Source: Chryseobacterium wanjuense (GTDB lineage Bacteria; Bacteroidota; Bacteroidia; Flavobacteriales; Weeksellaceae). Taken from it: a stretch of 64,000 bases of DNA. Made by a program: the position numbers and the translations under genes. The notes below the pieces were generated by a model, which ran no database searches, was not told where the DNA came from, and saw only the letters and a program-made list of their open reading frames with translations. The stretch covers positions 2,480,001 to 2,544,000 of the forward strand of contig NZ_FOIU01000001.1 of NCBI RefSeq assembly GCF_900111495.1. The letters are read 5' to 3'. This document shows positions 62,855 to 64,000 of this stretch, one piece after another; position 1 is the stretch's first letter, and the number at the start of each line of letters is the position of its first letter.

Positions 62855-64000
62855 ATGAAAAAACAACTTATTTTTGCAACATGGGCAAGCCTGCTTATTT
62901 GCATCTCAGTATTCAGTAATTTTTATGCCCAGGAAAAGCAGTCTTATTTTCTAGGAAGCACAGCGCAATTTGAACAGCAATTAACATCTTCTGTTTCAGA
63001 GCGCGAAGCGAGAGCATTAAGTTTAGCCATTTCAGAGCATGAAACCTTAAATGCTACAGTGAATTATAACAAAATTAATAATGGCTCCATGCACCTTGAA
63101 GGGGAAATACAGGGAGATCATCCCGGGAGTTTCAGTATTGTAATAAAAGAAAACAAATTGAATGGAAACATCTTACTTTTTAAGGATAAAAAGGCCTACA
63201 CTTATTATTCTGACAACGGAAAAGCTTTTGTAAAAGAAACTGATATAAATAACTTAGTCTGTACAGACTTCAGTAAATCACCAAGTTCTTATAAAAGCGA
63301 AAAATCTTCATCGAGAACAACTTTAGCTGATATTAATAACCTACAGAGCTTTCCTGGGGCTGCAGGATGTATCCTGCTAGATTTTAACGGACATTATATG
63401 CCTGCAGGAAGCGGCTGGAATGGTGGGAATCCTATCAACGCACAACCTTCCGGCATGACTGCCAGTGCTATTGAAGAAGCATGGGAAGTTGTGGCAGAAG
63501 ACTACAGACCTTTCAGTATCAATGTAACTACCAATGAAAGTGTCTACAACAGCTACCCTCAAAATAAAAGGATGAGAGCTGTCATTACTACCACTACCCA
63601 ATACCACACCCCCGGTTTATCAGGTGTTGCCTTTGTAAACAGTTTTTCTAATGCTTATGATAATGATACCCCTTGCTGGGTTTTTACATGGGGTGCAACA
63701 ATGCCAGGGAAATTCACGGGTGATGTGGCTTCGCATGAGCTGGGACATACTTTCGGACTCGGCCATGACGGAATAAATGGTGGCGGCTACTATGCCGGTC
63801 ATGGCAATTGGGCACCTATTATGGGAATGTCTGACAGGCCCGTAATGCAATGGAGCAAAGGAGAATATACCGGAGCAAGTAATCTTGAAAATGATTTGGC
63901 TATTATTTCAGGAGCTGCCAACGGTGTCGGCTATCGCGCTGATAACGCAGGTGGTACCTACCCGACTGCCGTTCCCTTAACTATTGTAGGAAATCAAATC
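62855..64000 (+). CDS. T9SS-secreted metzincin-type zinc protease (copy 2, truncated by window end)
   Basis: 382 codons are visible, from ATG at 62855; the gene continues past the window. Signal peptide to about FSNFYAQ. Catalytic HELGHTFGLGHD (H294, E295, H298, G301, H304) and Met-turn APIMGMSDR. Propeptide and catalytic parts run in parallel with copy 1 (GSMHLEGEIQGDHPGSFSI, LLDFNGHYMPAGSGWNGGN), so the two arose by tandem duplication. The PPC and sorting domains, if present, lie beyond 64000. Confidence 0.88.
   Translation, partial: MKKQLIFATWASLLICISVFSNFYAQEKQSYFLGSTAQFEQQLTSSVSEREARALSLAISEHETLNATVNYNKINNGSMHLEGEIQGDHPGSFSIVIKENKLNGNILLFKDKKAYTYYSDNGKAFVKETDINNLVCTDFSKSPSSYKSEKSSSRTTLADINNLQSFPGAAGCILLDFNGHYMPAGSGWNGGNPINAQPSGMTASAIEEAWEVVAEDYRPFSINVTTNESVYNSYPQNKRMRAVITTTTQYHTPGLSGVAFVNSFSNAYDNDTPCWVFTWGATMPGKFTGDVASHELGHTFGLGHDGINGGGYYAGHGNWAPIMGMSDRPVMQWSKGEYTGASNLENDLAIISGAANGVGYRADNAGGTYPTAVPLTIVGNQI

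Noticed and set aside
1..64000. tRNA, rRNA and known riboswitches
   Set aside because: No cloverleaf with T-arm consensus, no rRNA cores, and no recognisable riboswitch seen by eye in the gaps.

Overview
The window looks like chromosomal DNA of a Chryseobacterium-type flavobacterium (Bacteroidota, Weeksellaceae). The evidence is low G+C, Bacteroidota -7 boxes (TAnnTTTG) before many genes, a SusC/SusD pair, GLPGLI and DUF5686 proteins, type IX secretion (T9SS) C-terminal signals, archaeal-type ProS, and Bacteroidota forms of DnaG and DnaJ. The genus is inferred; no rRNA is present, and I saw no tRNA.

Layout. 1-6.7 kb: end of a 2-oxoacid dehydrogenase E1 gene, a bestrophin, an Lrp regulator divergent from a Cys/Met PLP enzyme, a GT2 glycosyltransferase, and an SDR oxidoreductase followed by an AraC regulator. 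6.7-10.7 kb: GLPGLI protein, a small secreted Cys protein, an XRE regulator, a T9SS-sorted protein and a membrane protein. 10.9-13.7 kb: two methyltransferases and a ZIP transporter. 14-21 kb: an orphan SusCD pair, a FadL-like porin and a Gly/Trp/Tyr-rich lipoprotein. 21-32.7 kb: proS, a DUF937-OmpA protein, an Nramp transporter, grpE-dnaJ, an acyltransferase, DUF808, an esterase-like lipoprotein, DedA and prfB. 32.8-39.3 kb: small orphans, a FAD oxidoreductase, a degenerate AAA+ protein, an ABC exporter and a tandem pair of membrane proteins. 39.4-41.9 kb: an ECF sigma / zinc-finger anti-sigma / DUF417 / MsrA-MsrB series that reads as a methionine-repair module for the cell envelope. 42.3-52.8 kb: alaS, DUF5686, an M28 peptidase, folP, DUF1599, a DoxX-type protein and a TerB-like protein. 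52.9-54.9 kb: an AT-rich, translationally coupled ATPase + TOPRIM-like pair wedged directly against tpiA. 54.9-64 kb: tpiA, a phytase-like esterase, clpP, dnaG and two tandem T9SS metalloproteases, the second cut by the window end.

The best candidate for an undescribed system is the ATPase/TOPRIM pair at 52890-54936. It has the composition of a two-gene anti-phage module (compare OLD, PARIS and RloA/RloB) but an unusually small, DUF4276-like second subunit. Other noteworthy items are the ECF-MsrAB module with a matching ECF-type promoter, an AAA+ protein whose Walker A and B residues are both altered, a DnaJ with only half its zinc ligands, a DnaG whose zinc ligands are mostly replaced, and a prfB without the programmed frameshift. 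Intergenic regions carry several families of palindromic repeats, one of which seems to have supplied the start of folP.
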